DNA of 64,000 nucleotides from Blasia pusilla (taxonomy: Eukaryota; Marchantiophyta; Marchantiopsida; Blasiales), in assembly GCA_050084515.1 (NCBI GenBank), contig CM114272.1:53692001-53756000 (forward strand), written 5' to 3'. The position numbers and the translations under genes are program-made. Below are positions 35,761 through 47,340 of the stretch, in pieces. The notes under the pieces were generated by a model. That model searched no databases. It worked only from the letters and a program-made list of their open reading frames with translations, and was not told the origin of the DNA. The stretch's first letter is position 1. Every line of letters begins with the position of its first letter.

Positions 35761-36359
35761 AGCCCCCAACCCCCCCCCCCCAAAGTATGTGATTTTTGAA
35801 AGGTGCTACGTGGGGAGGCATAAAGATGGAAACGAGTTATTTGTGCCACAGAAATTGGCGCTTCAAAAAGAAAAGAGAAAAGCCTATCATAAAGAGTATG
35901 AAAAAAAAGTTGTCAAGTAGACCTTGCATCGACTATTATTATTGACACCATTAAAGATATTCCAAGGAATGTAGCAAAGGAAAACCCAATGACTACGAGC
36001 TATACTAATCATAATCCTATTCATTTCTTATTATTCTCATTTTTTTTACATTGGCTCTTAATTATAACTTTGAAGTTTTTTTCCAAACTTATTGTTGAAC
36101 ATAGTTTAATGCTTCAAGGTGGTGGGGATGAATTCATTCAATATGGTTGTACACTTCATAGAGTTGATGTACCTACTCATGTATCCCTAGTTGTTGAGTT
36201 GCTTAACAAATCACCTATTATGGATGAAATATGTATTGGGAATGATTCAACCTTCCTATGAGTGGACCACATGCTTGTGCTTCAACACTTTTAGAATTAT
36301 TTGAAGCGCCTATACCATCAAATGAAGCAATGGACAATGGAATTCCTATTCACAAGGGA

Positions 36360-37712
36360 TTGGTTCCATGCCACATGTACCTATTATCATTCATGCATCT
36401 AATGTTCATAGAGTTGCTAAAACAAACAAGTTGCTAAATCTTGCACGCATATCCAACTTCCAAGAAAGTGATGTAAAAAAGCTACAACTATTAAGGATTT
36501 TGAATCGTAGATGTTGTCGTAATACTCTTGGTTACATGACAAAAGTATGTTCTTTGTGTCATGCTCTGCATTGGAGGTGTGAAAAGGTGAAGTGCTTGCA
36601 TACCCCAACTCACCTTATGGGATGTGTTGTGAGCATGTGAAAGTACATTTGCCCCTCTTGAATAATTTTCCTCCATTTTTTAGTCACTGATGATAGATGT
36701 TGGCCCTCAAAGTGTTCACTTTCTTACTCATGCTCGAGCCTATAATTGTACATTCCAACCAGCATCTATTGAAGCGGAGATGAATGAGCAAGTTGGTGAT
36801 ATTGGCCAATTTAGGATTCAAGGTGGGATCTATGATTCCATTGGACCACTACATCCAGATATAGGAAATTGTCCCCAATTTGCTAAAATCTACGTTCGTG
36901 ATACTGAAAATGAATTGGAGATTTGGGAAAGGGTTATGTCTCATCATCTCCAATTTGAGAGGGCTACAAGAGATGTTACATTAATGAAGTTCCTATGTCA
37001 AGATGTTTCGTCATGCTTCAAAACAGACAAACGGTCTCAATATGCGGATCATCTTGAAGGCAAGTAAGAAGGGTCTTGATGCAAAACGTTATAACTTACA
37101 AAGTACTAATGAGATTGCAACTATTTTGCCATGTGATGGGAGTGAACAAGTTGATTTTTGTGATATTGTTGTACGACTATATGGAGCAAGTGTACATCGT
37201 ATATCAGACCTAAATGAGGTGTATAGTCCATTGCATTTTATTTTGATATTTATCTATGGTAAAGGAGGTTGACATCATGAAATACCCATTAGCGAATTTC
37301 AAGTTGATGGGGATATGGAACTCTTGAATGAGTCAATGGACAAGGATGGAGTTCGACAGAGATTCGTGAGGAGACAAAAACAAAATGTGTTAGTGACTTA
37401 CAATTCGCATGTTATCGACTCCAAACACGGAGTAGAGGTAAAGATGACAATCGAGTACTTCCATTTGGTTGACTTACTCAAGAATATATGGTTGACGTCT
37501 ATGCCACTATCAATATGCAACGTTTATGTTGGATTAGCCTAAATCAAAATGAGTTAAGGAGCTGAACTATATCAAGGTGGAAGGGATGTCATACATCTAC
37601 ATGATGGTGATAACACAAGATTTGGGAGGCGCATTGTATTACCCTCTTTTTTTAGTGGAGATCCATGTCATATGCATCAACTATATCAAGACGCAATGAC
37701 CATTGTGAGACA
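36360..37712 (+). pseudogene. Helitron transposase, N-terminal part
   Basis: A Cys-rich module at about 36535-36690 (VCSLCHALHWRCEKVKC, then a frameshift to GMCCEHVKVHLPLL) is the usual start of plant Helitron proteins. Then ARAYNCTFQPASIEAEMNEQ and FRIQGGIYDSIGPLHPDIGN with FAKIYVRDTENELE correspond to the Helitron-like N-terminal domain. GLDAKRYNLQSTNEIATILP and GASVHRISDLNEVYSPLHFI continue it after a frameshift near 37065. The final codons IVRH are cut by the gypsy element. Several stops and shifts make it non-functional. Confidence 0.85.
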
Positions 37713-38005
37713 TATCACGTCTTTTAGGATAGATCGGTGAGATCTAGTAGAGCGCCTTTATGAGTAGTGTAGGATAGGCTCAAGAGGTCAAGGATGACCT
37801 ATTGAGGCCCCGGGAAACCTGAGAGAGCAGGTTTCCCTTTCGTTTCGGCTCATTTGGAGCCATATTGAGGAATTTACTATTTTAGGTAAGTATCATTTGA
37901 GTATATAGTCAAATTTCTATTTTTGGTAAGTGGTCCTTGACCTCCTACATGAGATCAAGAGCTAGGGAGGTGACTTGGGAGCATAGGTTACCATGGAGAG
38001 AGCTT

Positions 38006-38056
<51 letters not shown>

Positions 38057-38322
38057 AGAGCTCATTCTCTCTTTGTTGAACCTCTTGACATGAGGCGGAA
38101 GAGCTATGGTCTTGCTTACCTTGCATGTGTAACCCAAACCTCTCATTAGGAGAGTGGGTTTGATTTGACATTGAGAGAGACATGTGAGAGTGCACATATT
38201 TGAGAGCTATGGTGTTGAGAGAGATTGAATCTTGATTTACAAAGAGAGAATGACATGAATGAGAGAGCTTCATGGGGAAGCTCACTGGTCACTCGCTGGT
38301 TTTGCAGGTTGGGGATCGTATT
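37713..38322 (+). repeat. Gypsy copy 2: 5' terminal repeat
   Basis: Matches 47936-48531 over its length. It begins TATCACGTCTTTTAGG directly after the AGACA duplication and lacks the roughly 126-bp end module that precedes the 3' copy. A 44-bp (GA)n run (38008-38051) is expanded relative to the 3' copy and to copy 1. Confidence 0.85.
38008..38051. repeat. (GA)n expansion inside the gypsy 5' repeat
   Basis: The other two family copies have only GAGAGGGGAGGG or GAGAGGGAAGGG at this spot. Confidence 0.95.
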
Positions 38323-39816
38323 CCTCGTTCAGCGGTTCATGGGAGTGCTCATCAAAGCCGGAGCCGCTCATCTTTGATGTTTCCTTTGCCAATTTTTTGT
38401 GTGGAAGAGTGGCGCGCGAAAGCGCTGCCCAATTTTTTATAGGGATTGAGTATGGGGGCGAATTTCCTCACGCCGGTGCTTTTGAGAGCACCATGGAGCT
38501 TGTTGATTTGTGTTTTCACAAGTTTTACATTTTTTTGGGAGAAATCAGCGTGGAAGCGCTGCCAAATTTTGAGTAGGAGAAAGAGACGTTGGGCTTTACG
38601 ACAGTCCCCCTCAATTTTTACTGGAATGTTCGATTCAAAATATTTTTGCTGATGTCGTAGATCATGAAGCTAGGCACATTTTGCAATAGACAGTGTGCAA
38701 TTTGGAGTTGTAAGGAAAGAGTTATGGCCAATCTTGCAAAACTGCCATCACTAGGCAATTTTTAGGGTTAAATTGTTCAAACCCTAAACCAGCCGCCGCG
38801 TCGGCGGCGGCCGTCACTGTCGACGATCAACCATCACCATCAATGGTCCATCGTCACCATCATTGGTCAACCATCACCATCAATGGTCCACTGTTGGCCG
38901 TCGCCCGTTGCCGCCGCCTAGCGCTACTCAAAGTCGGGTTCGGCCGTTGTCCACCCTTCGTTGTCATTGCCGCCATTATGGAGTGGAGGGTCTTCCACGA
39001 CGATCATTAATTCTCTCAGTTGCGCCGCCACCACGTACTTTGTTTTTGCTGCCACCGTTATTACAATTTCGTCATCAACCAGTGATGGCATGTGACCTCG
39101 GGTTATGGCGTTTGAGTTTTCATTTCATGCTGTTATGTTGTGATTGGTCTCCGCTCAACGACGATCGAATAGCGTGCTGTGATGCCCTTAACCGCAACGC
39201 ACCGCCAATTTCCATGCCCTGCCGCTCGTGGCCGCACTGCACTATCTCAATTGCGGAGCCCCTCCTTCACTAGGAGCAGAGCGTGTGAATTTTTCATTGA
39301 GGAGGATATGTTGCCGAGTGCCGTGCAGTTTATAGCCGTTCTGTGCCGTATCGGACCGCTAGACTTGCATCGCACATCGAGGAGGTTTGAGCAGCGTAAG
39401 TATGAGAGGAGTACGACTTGCTTATTGGAGGAGTTATCTTCACAACTGAGTTTGGGTCGAGATTTGCAATTATTGAGGAGAGACATCGGCATTATTTTTA
39501 GGTTACCCATTCTCGTCTCTTACCTTGCACGTGTAAGGGATTTCTGGGTATTGGGAAGGTATTTGGGATATTGGGTTTCGTGCTAATGCTGAGAGCATCG
39601 ATAATGTATGGGTTTAGGGGGCATAGACTTTTGTGGGATGTCTAGAGTTGAGGATGGTTTGTCGATGAGACGATAGATTAGTTGATGTGTTGCACCACGC
39701 TGCTTATTGCCACACAACACACGTCTCAATGAGAGAGTGTAGATTAAGTGCCGCATTTTTAGTTTGAATGACTGAGGGGTTACTCGTGAGATTGAGAGTG
39801 ATCGTGTGAGAGGGGC
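38323..39816 (+). other. Gypsy copy 2: untranslated leader
   Basis: No tRNA-type primer-binding site (TGG...) is obvious right after the repeat. The stretch holds a GC-richer part (38790-39290) with repeated CAACCATCACCATCAATGGT units and a 136-codon frame (38863-39273) that I do not recognise. A frame of 135 codons at 39179-39586 is likewise unassigned. Confidence 0.5.
38818..38893. repeat. Short direct repeats in the gypsy leader
   Basis: CAACCATCACCATCAATGGT occurs at about 38827 and 38867, with variant CATCGTCACCATCATTGGT between them. Confidence 0.8.
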
Positions 39817-41150
39817 ATGAGGGCCATCACGACGTCCTTTCCGGATTTTGAGAGGCAAGGTAATGGACCTAAGAGTAGCTCTGGAGGGTTTACCTGGAGT
39901 GGTGCAAGGTTTCGGTCTCCATGTGAGAGACCACCTCGATCTCCTTCTGTGTCATCTTCATTCAAGGATGAACGTATGGAGGAGTGTTTTAGTGATCCAC
40001 CAAACACATTGAGTGGTCCTACCAGTTGGGCGTATGAGATGGACGACCAGGGTAGAGGACCGCGTAGGTTTTCTGGTGATGTAGGCACTATAGAGCTACA
40101 CAACTTCATTGCGGAGTTTAGGAGCTGGTGTGACTCACATTGGGCTAGGAACTCTAGAGAGTTCAACTTGTTTACAACATGGAAAAATATGTTCTAGCAT
40201 TTAGAGGGGGCGTCCATGGATGATTACCATGAGTTCCCCCACAGATATGCCCAAGAGATTGAGGCATGACGACTCTACTATGACCCACATTATGTGTCAT
40301 GGACGGAGCCGTTCCCAGATGAGGAGGAAGAATCAAGAGAGGCTACTTCCTCTTCCACTAGTGATATTTTAGGAGGGGTCACTCGCATTGGAGCAGTTGC
40401 ATTGTCTAGTCGGGTTTGTCCCAGGTTCAACTGCATGGTTGAGTTCTTCGCTGAGTTGAGTGCGAGCTACCAGGGGATACGGACGGAGAAGTTGCGGAGC
40501 ATCCATAACTTCCAAAGGCGCCCAGGTAAGAGTTTGCGTGAGGCTTACACTTGCTTGCGCCGGTTGATCAACATAACTCAGGAGGTGACAAAGGCTCAAG
40601 CTATCTAGTCATGGTACGCGATGCTGGACCGAACCCTATGGACACGGGTGCAGGAGGGGGTGTTTTAAGGACATTGAGAGATGTTTTAAGGACCACCAAG
40701 AATATTGACCGCAACATGACGGAGGAGAGCGTAGCCACCATGGGTGCTGAGCGAGAGCACCACCAGTGCAACAATGTGGACTCTGAGATAGGTTGACTGT
40801 GGCACCGGAAGCGCAGGGAGGATACCGGGAGGTCGTGCCACAGAGACATGTGCCTTCATACATGGCTCAGAAGTAGCCGCCTTTGATTACTTTTTGGTCA
40901 TATGGTGGAGTCCATCATCAGCGCGATTGCACTCATAAGGTTCCTGGACGTGTGCCTTAGCATGGAGGGGGAGATGGTGCTGCACCACGAGGTTATCATT
41001 ATGACTATTGTCAGAGGTATGGTCATACATGCGCCAGATGTTTCAGTTTACATATTGCGTTATGTCCGGACTGAGAGGGCACTAGAGCGAGTAGCCGGTC
41101 CAGGTGGGCCTACAGGTCGTGCATCAGGTGGTCTCGTTGGGGGATGAGGA
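39817..41150 (+). pseudogene. Gypsy copy 2: gag
   Basis: The first frame (39817-40197) gives an acidic, Pro/Ser-rich N-terminus, then GDVGTIELHNFIAEFRSWCD, consistent with the start of a capsid domain. After stops at 40195 and 40267, frames carry FNCMVEFFAELSASYQGIRT and RRPGKSLREAYTCLRRLINI, the region usually seen near the end of gypsy capsid. A CCHC-like knuckle lies at about 41007-41065 (YCQRYGHTCARC, in a third frame) with one Cys replaced by Tyr. Gag would form the particle. Identity rests on position and motif shape more than on strong similarity. Confidence 0.65.
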
Positions 41151-41825
41151 GCAGGAGTTGCACGATAGGATGGTGGAGTTGCCCATGGAGGAGGTAAAGT
41201 CCCACCACCTAGACGCGTCGAGGGAGACGTCGAGTGTGAGGCTGTAATGGCTACTTAGATACATCAAATATAGGATCCTGGTTGGATGTGGAGGGTTGCC
41301 TAGATGGAGGCCTCCATAATTGTGATGCGTGGAGCAGCTGCATGGTTAGATCGACAGTGAGAGAAAGCTAGGAAATAGACTAGGCTTCCTCAGTCTTTCA
41401 CGTTGTCCAAGGTGATGAGGATCCCATCGATGGGTCCTGATCAGAGTTCCCATAGAGTTGGTGATGTTATTGGTGTGCAGGCATAGTGTGCGATGGGAGA
41501 AACGAATGCAATGACTCATATTGCTGATGCTCAGGAGGAGCATGTGTCGAGTACGATGTTGGGGACGGCCACAATGGTGTACCGTGCTCAGCTATTTTCT
41601 GCTTTTGATGTTATGACATTGGGAGGTACGTCCACGGAGATGTTCTGGCTGGCCGCTACTCTATGTGAGCGTGGAGTTGGATTTCCTACATCACGTTCAG
41701 AGGTGATTGTAGAGGAGGTGATGGACCTGCCCGTGGAGCGGATGCTCGGGCCGTCCACGTTAGATTCATTGCAGGTTGTGGCTGCTAGGATGACGGAGAT
41801 GCCCACTAGACCCGCGATAGAGTGA
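41151..41825 (+). other. Gypsy copy 2: gag-to-protease spacer
   Basis: A 110-codon frame (41493-41825) runs in but has no motif I recognise; the rest has many stops. It probably encoded a linker in the ancestral polyprotein. Confidence 0.45.
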
Positions 41826-42300
41826 GCAATGGCTTCTCCTAGTGTTGTGTTTCTGGATAACCGAGGAGAGGTCTTCCAGTTGGTGAGTCATGGAGGTAGA
41901 GCTTGTAGTCTGCAGCGCATCTTGTTGGATTCAGGAGCGCAACCCCTGATGTTGGGGAAAGCGTTATTGAGAGGATTGGGCTTGACGAGAGCCGATGTGG
42001 AGCGTTGTTCATTCTGAATATAGACATCCTTGGATGGAGCAAGTACCACACAGTATATCACCCAACAAGAGGTCGTGGTGAGGATTCGCCTACGATATCC
42101 TAGAGATGAGTCCGCGCTGCAAGCCAAGGCGATAGTAACTGATGCAGTCCTACGACGTCTTGGTTGGTGGAGCAATGTTATACGCGATGGGGTTTTCCCT
42201 GGATTACTGGGAGGAGTCAGCGTCCTACAGAGCAAAATGCCACTCAGGTGATGGGCGCCTTAGCTCACTACCCGTTCAATTCATAGGTGTAGTGATCAAG
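41826..42300 (+). pseudogene. Gypsy copy 2: aspartic protease
   Basis: The active site ILLDSGAQPLMLGKALL (about 41919-41970) has the D-S-G triad of retropepsins, preceded by CSLQR. After a stop at 42015-42017 the domain continues in other frames with DVLVGGAMLYAMGFSLDYWE (about 42150-42210), matching the part seen at the left edge of the window. It would process the polyprotein. The frame enters the methyltransferase linker without a further stop. Confidence 0.8.
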
Positions 42301-44640
42301 CGACGGTTAGGAGAGATGGCGACCTTAGCAGCATTTAGCAGTGCCATCACTTGGCCTAGTGATTTGATTGAGGGACATGTCCATGCAGAGGATACTCCCC
42401 TTCCTGAAATTTCTATGGAGAGGAGTGTCATGGTAGCCGCATTAGTCCGTGGAGGAGAGGTGCCGTTTTGGGGCTCGACTGAGGAGTTTCGACGTTTAGC
42501 CACTGAGCATGTGCAGACCTCGTGGAGCGAGATGTTTGCAACAGAGTGTGACGGGTCAGAGGAACCCCAGGTATCCAAGAGTGCTCCTATAACCCCTTTG
42601 GACACCAACCCGATTGTGCGGTATATCTTAGAGGAGGATATTCAGGTGTTGGATCTCTTTGGAGGGATCAACACTGGGTTAGCGCTTGTTTTGCAGGCTA
42701 GAGTGCGCGTGCAGTAGTACCTATATATGGAGATTGATGATATTGCAAGGCGCACTTCACTTCACCTCACTGTGTGGCGTAGTTACGCCTCCATTTTTCT
42801 GACTTGTTGTCTGCGTCCGACATTTAGGGTTACCAGAGTTCCCTAGCGAGGGACATTTCATTGTTGGGGGTGCAGGACTTGGAGCGGGAAGGGACCATAA
42901 ACTTGGTCATTGGTGGTTGGCCATGTCAGGGCCAGTCAAGTGCTGGACACGATAGCGGATTAGCTGACTCTCGATCGAGGTTGTTTTGGGATTTTGGGAG
43001 ATGATGCGGATCTTGCGACACTTGCAAGAGCATCAGTCTCGTCCTCCAACATACATTTTGGAGAATGCAGTGATTTTGTCGCGCCCCTACTCTCCTTGAA
43101 CGTCAATCTTTAGTGTTGCGGAAGCGTGCGTTCAGTAGGTCACGAACTCATCGCCGATCTGCATCCAAACACGCACTCTCGTTAGTCGGGTTCGGGCCAA
43201 CCGGCGTTCCAACCCAGCGAGTCCTCAACTCGGCGTCTCATCAAGCTCAACCTTCCTTAGTTCCTAGCTTCCAAAACATGGCAAGTCCTTCAAGACTTGG
43301 AACAGACTTCCTGGTTAGTCCAGGGATCTGAAACGGCACTTGCGCACCTAGCGATCCCAATTGTTCAACATTCCTCGGGTGAGTTCCGAACCGAGACCCA
43401 AGTAATTGAGTCGCGGCGTGAAATCCAAGAGGGATGTCTAAAATCGCCTCAATGGACTTGGTGCAGGTTTTCCAACCCAACGCCCAAACTCACGTTCCGT
43501 TCCATGCCCTTGAGCCGTCCCGCGGCGCCCAAAGTGGGGTTTGGGTTCCAAGCACTCTCGGAGACCTTCCCCCTTACTAGTACTTCTGGGGTTCTCCAAT
43601 AACCCCTCCCCTTTGGAAAAAGAGGGTCGGGCCCTTCATTGTGGCCCTCAACCCGACTCCACTTACAGTTGTTTTCGGGTTGTATCTCAGCTTTTGCTTA
43701 TGCTTTTGCAGCGATCTTTAGTGCGTTTGGACTGGCTCTCCATAAGCTTTCCAACGCATGCTTATTTGCACCAAACGCATCTTGGCGCTAAAAGTTATGG
43801 CCATTTATACAGTCGGAAATTCTCAAACGCTAGTGGCGTTCCAAATCCGGATCTTCCTTTTGGCAATCCACTTCCTAGACTCGACTTCTTTCAAGTCTCA
43901 TTCCGCGTTTGGTCCAGGTTTCTCAGTCGCAACCATAACACCTGAAATGCGACTCCTCGCTCGCTCGCGTCTCGTCTCTTGTCTCCTCTTTGAGACAACT
44001 CCAACGCGCAAACCATCTTAGCGTGAGCCCGCTAATGTTCCGATGTTCCGCTTGGCACTTGTTTGGTCATGAGGGTCGCGACAGATTTTGGGCGATTCGA
44101 GGTCTCGTGTGGTGACAAGTGCACATGAGGTGCTTGCATGGATCAGCCCGGAAGTTTTGTTGGATGCGGCAAGTGTTGGTTCATGAGCACATTGCCCGCA
44201 TCTTTGGTGGACTAACTTGGTGCCACATGAGGTGTTGCGGAGGGCTTATGCGAGAGTAGAGTGTCCCTCCGATTTGTTGGTGGATTCAATATTGGATCCG
44301 GGCCTTGGATCACACGCAATGAGGCACGATGATCGACCGCTGTTGATTGTGGTCAACAGGATTGGCATGCCACGTGCAACCTTTCCCACATTTTTGAGTT
44401 TTCTTGCTTCCTATGCCTTCAAGGAGGCCGGACCTGGCTTGGTTTGGGATGACCAGGTAGAGAGGTTGGTGGAGCCCAATGCCAATGAGCGCGAGCAAGC
44501 GATGGGATTCCCCACAGGAGTGACGATAGTAGCGTCACTATCAGAGGCATCACGATGTCATGTCTTGGGTCAGGCGATGGATCTGAACTGCTTGACATGG
44601 ATTTTCAGCTTAGGAGTAGCTGAGTAGCGTCGTTTGAGGA
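42301..44640 (+). pseudogene. Gypsy copy 2: cytosine-5 DNA methyltransferase domain (DNMT3-like), split by a solo LTR
   Basis: A linker (LAAFSSAITWPSDLIEGHVH) in frame with the protease tail leads to PIVRYILEEDIQVLDLFGGI and NTGLALVLQARVRVQ (motif I, 42600-42717). After a stop and shift, motif IV reads INLVIGGWPCQGQSSAGHD (about 42897-42953) with the catalytic Cys at 42924-42926. Then, in two frames, come SGLADSRSRLFWDFG, MMRILRHLQEHQSRPPTYIL and ENA (Glu of motif VI at 43061-43063). The 1007-bp solo LTR interrupts here. Downstream, LLDAASVGS and LWWTNLVPHEVL correspond to motif VIII, and NANEREQAMGFPTG plus SEASRCHVLGQAMDLNCLTW to motifs IX/X. The enzyme class methylates cytosine at C5. Closest by eye to DNMT3/DRM-type; a phylogeny is needed. 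Confidence 0.85.
43077..44083 (+). mobile_element. Solo LTR of an unrelated LTR retrotransposon
   Basis: Begins TGTCGCGCCCCTAC and ends GGGTCGCGACA, giving the TG...CA ends and the TGTCGCG/CGCGACA inverted repeat typical of LTRs. It is flanked by GATTT at 43072-43076 and 44084-44088. Copy 1 lacks it at the equivalent site (1018-1027), confirming insertion. No internal coding remains, so the element was lost by LTR-LTR recombination. Orientation is arbitrary. Confidence 0.9.
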
Positions 44641-45985
44641 TATGACAGATCACAGCAGTTGCGTTGGTGAGCCCCATGCCTACTGAGACGGTTGAGGTAG
44701 TGGCTGGGGGCCAGACCCGAGGAGATCAAGAGACCAGGGATGATCAGGAGAGACACTATTGGACTTCTTGGGATATTTGGCAGGTACGCCAGGAGATGGT
44801 AGCCACAACATTGATTGTGGTTCCAAGTATTGCACATGGAGATTAGATTTTGCAGTTGACTACAAGAGAACAGTTGAGTTTTGTTGTTTGAGATGGGGTT
44901 GCACCATAGCAACCACCTACACCCACGTCAGAGAGTTCTACCGTAGTCACGATGGAGACTTGGGAGCCAGATATGGGCCCTTAGATGAGAGGAGGAGAGC
45001 GGCGCCCAATACATCAGTTCCTAAGGAGTTATAGGAGGTGTTTTGTATTTAGCATGCGGGATTTGGGTTCGTTGAAGGGTGCAGGGATCTGAATTGAGTT
45101 GTCGAGTGACACACCAATCTTCCGACGACCCTACATGTACAGTGACATGGAGAGGGCTCTGATTCAAAGTAGGAGCAAGGACTAGTGGAGATGTTGCATG
45201 GAGAGTATGCATCTACCACTGTCATGCCCGCCAATAAGAATGTGCATGGCAACTAGACGGATAGGCGGATATGAGGGGATTACCGACCTATCAATCGGCA
45301 GACAAAGTCCGATAGGTATGCCATGTCCACCCCTGAGGAGATCTTTGATGCTATTGGGCATGCAAAGGTCTTCAATTTGTTAGATCTTCGAACCGGATAC
45401 CATCAACTGCCTATCAAATTGGAGGAAAGGCAGAAGACGGCATTTTGGGGCATCGATCCTCAGGGGAAGCATTGTTTGTACTACTGGAGGTTCTTACCAT
45501 TTGGGTTAAAGAACTCCCCGGATGAGTTTCAGAGAGTCATGGATAGTTTCTTAGCAGGTCTGGATTTTGCAAGGTGTTATATTGATGACATCGTAGTCTT
45601 TAGCGCCACGGTTGAGGAGCATGAGCGACATCTAGAGGAGGTGTTTAGACGATTTCAATTACATGGGCCGAACCTACTTCCAAGCAAGTGCAAGTTCTCC
45701 TACCACCATATTGAGTATCTGGGTCATACGATATACCCAGGAGGCCTTGGTGTGGAGCAGACGAAGGTAGAGGCTATTTCACACATTCCACGCCCTAGAG
45801 ATGTGAGTCGAGTTCGTGTATTCATGGGATTGGCGAAATTCTATCAACGCTACGCCAAGGGTTTCAGTTTGATTGCAAAGCCGCTAACCTTGTTGATCAA
45901 GGTGGATCAAGAGTGGCACTTGGGGGATGAGCAAGAGAGAGCATTTCAACTACTTAAGGACAGATTGACGTCCGTGTCCTTATAA
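44641..45985 (+). pseudogene. Gypsy copy 2: reverse transcriptase with intact catalytic motifs
   Basis: Linker (VALVSPMPTETVEVVAGGQT) to about 44935, then METWEPDMGP, TPIFRRPYMYSDMERALIQS and, after shifts, the fingers region. From 45323 a 220-codon open frame carries FNLLDLRTGYHQLPIKLEER (motif A), FLPFGLKNSPDEFQRVMDSF (motif B) and FARCYIDDIVVFSAT (motif C, YIDD at about 45578-45589). KFSYHHIEYLGHTIYPGGLG and IAKPLTLLIKV follow. The frame ends at a deletion that removed most of RNase H: it passes from RLTSVSL to a stop and resumes near the end of that domain. This copy supplies the RT core lost from copy 1. Confidence 0.9.
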
Positions 45986-47340
45986 CCCATGCCAGAGTCA
46001 TCGAGATGCAACTAGAGCTCGTTGGCATGGTGAGAGTGATGAGGAGTTGGTGCTAGGATGGCACGCGTGAGCCTATTTGGGCTTGTTGGCTATGGAGAGC
46101 CAGATTTCTGAGACTTCGATGGCAAGGTATGATGGAGAGTCCTTAGATCCACGGGCCGGTGAGCAGACGACAGGTGGTCGGGACATTCACGACGATGGAG
46201 TGGTCTTGGAGTACCTACGTACTGTCAGCGTCGCGAGCACAATGGGTGCTAGAGAGCAGGTTGGGATCCTACAACAAGCCAGATGATTCCGGTGGGAGGG
46301 GACACATGTGTTGCAAGTGTGGGAGGATGGTAAAGTGCGTGTAGTGCCTCATCCTTCACAGAGAGCACATTTGGTATATCATGCCCATGAGGAGTTTAGT
46401 CATTTTGGAGTGAAGCGGACATACAGCTTGCTCTAGATTCAATATTGGTGGCGAGACATGTAGACTGACGTTCAACAGTTTATTGCCAGATGCATGGTAT
46501 GTGATCGAGTTGGAGCATCGTTCAATGCTCGACTCCACAGTTGCATCCGCTTTCGATCATGGGTTTAGGTTATATATGGAATTTGGATTTTGCAAGACCT
46601 TTGCCTTTGACGGAGCGCCATAGTCGTTATGTGTTGGTGATGGTCGAGCACTTCTCGAAGTGGATAGAGTTGGTTGCATTGCCTGACAAAGCAAGTGAGG
46701 GAGTAGCGTATGCCTTCCTAGATCAAGTGCTGAGTCCTTACAACACACCAGTTGAGGTGTTGATAGACCAGGGTATAGAGTTCCTTGAGGAGTTTCATGC
46801 CTTGTGTGATCAGGCACAGATCGACCACCCCACTACTTCGCAAGATCATCCTCAGGCGGATGGACTAGCGGAGTGGGTTGTGCAGACGGTGAAGAGAGGA
46901 CTACGCAAGTATGGCTTGCAGAGAGGTCATCTAGGAGATTGGGACCTCCTGTTGCCGTGGTTGGCAATGGGATACATATTCAACAGGCAGGCATCCTTAG
47001 CGTCTTTCTCAACGTACTTGCTTTTATATGGCCGAGAGCCAAATTTACTTGCGGCCATTTTTCCAGATTTTGGTGAGATATTGAACCTTAATGAACCTAA
47101 TGTATGGATGCGAGTATGTTCTTAAAGGGTTGAATTTTTTCAGAGAGTGATGCCTATGGCCTTTGAGAACTTGGCAATTGTGCAACATCGGGATATATTG
47201 AGGTATGCGACTATACAGGGAGGTAGTTATTGAGCTACTATCCAGAGATTTCATTAGGGAGACTATGTCTACTTGCAGCAGATGGCACCCACGATGTTGG
47301 ATGTGACTGCAGGCCACACCATCTTGAGAGTGCATGAGGT
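45986..47340 (+). pseudogene. Gypsy copy 2: integrase
   Basis: After an acidic linker, the HHCC module reads HAHEEFSHFGVKRTYSLL, a stop, and ARCMVCDRVGAS (46380-46525). A shift near 46530 leads to a long frame (46541-47125) with WNLDFARPLP, VEVLIDQGIEFLEEF and HPQADGLAEWVVQTVKRG, so the Asp-Asp-Glu residues are all kept. FSTYLLLYGREPNLLAAI follows. A stop at 47123 precedes the C-terminal GPF/Y-like part (DYVYLQQMAPTMLDVTA), which runs directly into the PHD finger frame from 47273. Confidence 0.88.

Noticed and set aside
43113-44021. Several 70-134-codon open frames inside the methyltransferase region
   Set aside because: They fall entirely within the solo LTR, overlap each other in different frames and show no domain.
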